Part shown: positions 16,977 to 19,223 of the stretch, one piece after another | How positions within the stretch are numbered: the first letter of the stretch is position 1 | Layout of the letters: each line of letters starts with the position of its first letter | DNA from: an uncultured Pseudomonadota bacterium | GTDB taxonomy: Bacteria > Desulfobacterota_B > Binatia > UBA9968 | Direction of reading: 5' to 3' | NCBI GenBank assembly: GCA_946478635.1 | Contig: CAMLCX010000026.1 | Span: 1-19,223, forward strand | DNA length: 19,223 bases | Notes under the pieces: generated by a model | What the model was told of the DNA's origin: nothing | Database searches by the model: none | What the model saw: only the letters and a program-made list of their open reading frames with translations | Made by a program: the position numbers and the translations under genes

Positions 16977-19082
16977 TTAGCTCATCCGGCGGCGGATGTC
17001 GCCGATGTTTCTCAGCATTTTGGCAAGCTTCGGCATAGCGCGGATCTCCGCGAGACCGAAGCGAGCTTTGCGTTGCCAATTGGGGCGCTCATGCCAGGTG
17101 CCCGGGACGTTTTGCGGATCAACTTCAAGCCAAAGATCTTCCAAATTGACAAGCAGGAATGCTTCAGCGCCGCTGGCAAGCAGCGACAGCCATGCCGCGA
17201 GAATACCTTCTGGACGGGCGTCGTTATCTGGCCGGCCGGTGGGAAGGAGGTAACCGGCGAGAGCGCGACGTTGAGCCGCTCGATAGCCGTGTTCCTGCTG
17301 TGCTTGCGCTTGATCGAGCAGACCCAGTGTCAATCGATCGTCGACATCGGCGCCGGTCCAGAAACTCATGAAGGTCGCCGTGTCGTGGGTGTTCAGGCTA
17401 GCGACTGTGTTCGACGGTGGAAGTTCGAGCGCGCGGGCAGGATCTGTGTTTACTGCAAACTGCCCCACGTGCATGCCGAGAATGCCATGGCGTGCCAAAG
17501 CGTCATTGACGTAAGGCGGTACCGTCCCTAGGTTCTCGCCAACGATTCGCACCTGGTGGCGGTGCGATTCCAGACTCAGGATTGCGTAATACTCCTCGGC
17601 TCGATTGTGAACGTAAAGGCCCTCGGCGGCGCTAAAGCCCTCCGGCACCCAGAAGGCCCGGTGCAAACCCATCACATGATCGATGCGCAGCATCGAGGCA
17701 AACGCCATGTGATGCCGCAGGCAATCGCGGAAATAGCGGTATCCCTCGCGCCGGATGGCGCCGGGATGATGCGGTGGAAAGCCCCAGTTTTGACCCCTGA
17801 CAAAAAGCCCGTCGGGCGGCGCGCCGCCGGAGGCGCCCAGGACAAAAAGATCGCGTTCGCGCCACACATCGTAGCCATCCCGATTAACCCCAAGCGGAAA
17901 GTCAAGATAAAGAGCCGTGCCGGCTTGTTTGCACTGGTTTCGCAGCCAATGGGCCTGCTCATCGCAGAGCCATTGACTGTACAAATGGTACGATCGAGCG
18001 CCCTCGTCGTACCCGTTCAAGGCCAAGGCTTCCCGGTGATCCGCATCAGGCCAATGTTGCCAGGTTCGTTGCTCCCGCTCTCCCTTCGCGCGAAATGCGG
18101 CGTAGTCCTGGAGGCGAGGTTGTGTGGCGACAAATGTTTCAAAGCTCTCGCGGCGCTCGGTTGAAGTTGCCAGAAAAAATTCTCGTAGATCCTCGACCAC
18201 CGCGCGCTTCAGCGCCATGACCTGGCGGTAGTCGACCAAAGTTTGGGCTCGTACAGCGTCCAAAGCGCGGCGAAATTCCGCGGACGCCATCTTTGCCTGC
18301 GCCCGCGGGCAATTCGCGAATTCCGGAATTTTTGTTACGTCGAGATAAAATTCATTCCAGAAGAGCCGGCTCACCGGCGCGTAGGGACTCGGGTTGAATG
18401 GTTCGTCAAGATAACCCGCGAGCATCGGCAATGTGGCGACCATGTGGCCGCCGAGTTCACCGACAAAGCGCGCCAGGTCCGCAAGATCAGAAACGTCGCC
18501 GCTACCCCAGCTTTGCGCTGAGTGGAGTGCATAGAGCGGGCAGAAAACGCCCCAGTGTTTGGCGGCCTCCGGCGGACTGTACGCACGATAGGGCGCGACG
18601 AGCAGATGAGAATCTAGATTGAGACCGTCAATCCGAAGATAGAGCCGATGATAACCGGGCGGAAGCTCTTCCTGTAGGACTAAGCCGCGCGTGACATAAA
18701 GGATGCCTTCCACTTCCTTGACGCGCGCGGGGACGCCCGTCGTTAAGGCAAATCGGCAATCGATCCGCTCGCCGTTTTCCAGGATAATCTCGCCGGCGAC
18801 GGGGCGGTCTGCCAATTGAACGGGCAGGCGTAGCTTGATTTTGACAGGGCGGTCTTCCCAGGCGACCGTAACCGGCTCGATCGCCTGCTGCCAAAGCGCC
18901 TGATGACGCGCGCGCAGCGCTCCGGGGCCGTCGGCGAGTGACTCGACCGCGGCGCCGAGCGATTTGAGAACGCTCAGGATCGCTTCCGGCGGCGCCTTTC
19001 GCAATTGCCCGAGGCCGTCGTAATAGGAAGTTTGAAGATTGTAAAGACGGGCGAGAGTTTGCAGTGGGTCTGGAACCACCAT
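16977..19082 (-). CDS. malQ: MalQ, 4-alpha-glucanotransferase (GH77, long form)
   Basis: MalQ (amylomaltase) disproportionates maltodextrins, moving alpha-1,4-glucan segments between chains in the cytoplasm. At 701 residues it is of the long kind, with an extra N-terminal region (about 1-170) including a beta-rich, Ig-like stretch before the GH77 barrel. Catalytic residues are visible: nucleophile D468 in MLRIDHVMGLHRAFWVP, acid/base E516 in GENLGTVP and stabiliser D567 in NTHDTATF. YLDFPLGVNRDGYDVW and LFVRGQNWGFPP, with other substrate-site residues, are also present. It is the first gene of the minus-strand glycogen cluster. No Shine-Dalgarno precedes the ATG at 19082; an extended -10 promoter motif stands immediately upstream. 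The role is probably to supply or recycle glucan chains for GlgA and the GH57 enzyme. Confidence 0.95.
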   Translation of the reverse strand: MVVPDPLQTLARLYNLQTSYYDGLGQLRKAPPEAILSVLKSLGAAVESLADGPGALRARHQALWQQAIEPVTVAWEDRPVKIKLRLPVQLADRPVAGEIILENGERIDCRFALTTGVPARVKEVEGILYVTRGLVLQEELPPGYHRLYLRIDGLNLDSHLLVAPYRAYSPPEAAKHWGVFCPLYALHSAQSWGSGDVSDLADLARFVGELGGHMVATLPMLAGYLDEPFNPSPYAPVSRLFWNEFYLDVTKIPEFANCPRAQAKMASAEFRRALDAVRAQTLVDYRQVMALKRAVVEDLREFFLATSTERRESFETFVATQPRLQDYAAFRAKGEREQRTWQHWPDADHREALALNGYDEGARSYHLYSQWLCDEQAHWLRNQCKQAGTALYLDFPLGVNRDGYDVWRERDLFVLGASGGAPPDGLFVRGQNWGFPPHHPGAIRREGYRYFRDCLRHHMAFASMLRIDHVMGLHRAFWVPEGFSAAEGLYVHNRAEEYYAILSLESHRHQVRIVGENLGTVPPYVNDALARHGILGMHVGQFAVNTDPARALELPPSNTVASLNTHDTATFMSFWTGADVDDRLTLGLLDQAQAQQEHGYRAAQRRALAGYLLPTGRPDNDARPEGILAAWLSLLASGAEAFLLVNLEDLWLEVDPQNVPGTWHERPNWQRKARFGLAEIRAMPKLAKMLRNIGDIRRRMS

Positions 19083-19093
19083 AGGCGGGGATC

Positions 19094-19102
19094 ATTGTAG
19101 CA
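19094..19102 (-). promoter_or_regulatory. Extended -10 promoter motif directly before malQ
   Basis: On the minus strand TGCTACAAT matches the extended -10 form (TG-N-TATAAT, 5 of 6 in the hexamer). It ends 11 bases before the malQ ATG, so transcription would start about 4-5 bases before the codon. No convincing -35 lies 17 bases upstream, which extended -10 promoters do not need. The rest of the right edge (19103-19223) shows no gene. Confidence 0.45.
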
Positions 19103-19223
19103 GACGCTATGCCAATTACACGCTCGTGCGGCATGGATCAACGGTCGCCAATGCCAGGCGCTGCAACGACCGTAGTTGAATAAATTACAAACCCGGCGGG
19201 GATGAACCGAATTCGATCTAAAC

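Overview
The window (19,223 bases, GC-rich by eye) looks like chromosomal DNA from a Gram-negative bacterium. An NtrC-class, sigma54-type regulator, a KinB-like sensor kinase, an ArnT/PMT-like membrane glycosyltransferase and a GlgC/GlgA/GH57(DUF3536)/MalQ cluster together suggest an uncultured deltaproteobacterium-like lineage (Desulfobacterota, Binatota, Methylomirabilota or similar). The lineage is an inference; there is no rRNA or marker gene to settle it. I saw no insertion sequence, tRNA, rRNA, phage gene or CRISPR array.

Left part, plus strand (1-7657): a kdp potassium-uptake operon. kdpA is cut by the left window edge. kdpB and kdpC follow with strong ribosome-binding sites. Next come a short KdpD (ATPase-like sensor domain plus universal-stress domain only) and, overlapping it by 4 bases, a separate membrane histidine kinase with a KinB-like layout (TM, periplasmic helices, TM, HAMP, PAS, HisKA, HATPase). 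The sixth reading frame starts as a response regulator with an intact ribosome-binding site, but receiver homology is lost after about 36 residues and the frame stops at residue 51. It is a broken gene.

Middle (7695-10719): a full-length AlgB/NtrC-type response regulator on the minus strand faces the broken one, its end 37 bases away. It is the obvious surviving candidate partner for the kinase. Divergent from it is a polytopic ArnT/PMT-family glycosyltransferase. The divergent gap carries a perfect 6-bp dyad next to a plausible regulator promoter.

Right part, minus strand (10873-19082), in transcription order: malQ, glgA, glgC (overlapping glgA by 4 bases), a GH57/DUF3536 glycosidase, and a small conserved protein of unknown function. 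GlgC makes ADP-glucose, GlgA polymerises it, MalQ rearranges linear glucans, and the GH57 enzyme probably cleaves or transfers alpha-glucan. No glgB, glgP or glgX is present here, so the GH57 protein is a candidate for the missing branching or debranching step.

A secondary theme is that three minus-strand genes (the regulator, the small protein and malQ) have -10-like boxes only 6-11 bases before their start codons and no well-placed Shine-Dalgarno. This is compatible with leaderless or near-leaderless transcripts, whereas the kdp operon uses strong Shine-Dalgarno sites. The most unusual system here is the rewired Kdp control circuit: split KdpD, a swapped-in kinase, a decapitated regulator and an inverted sigma54-class regulator.
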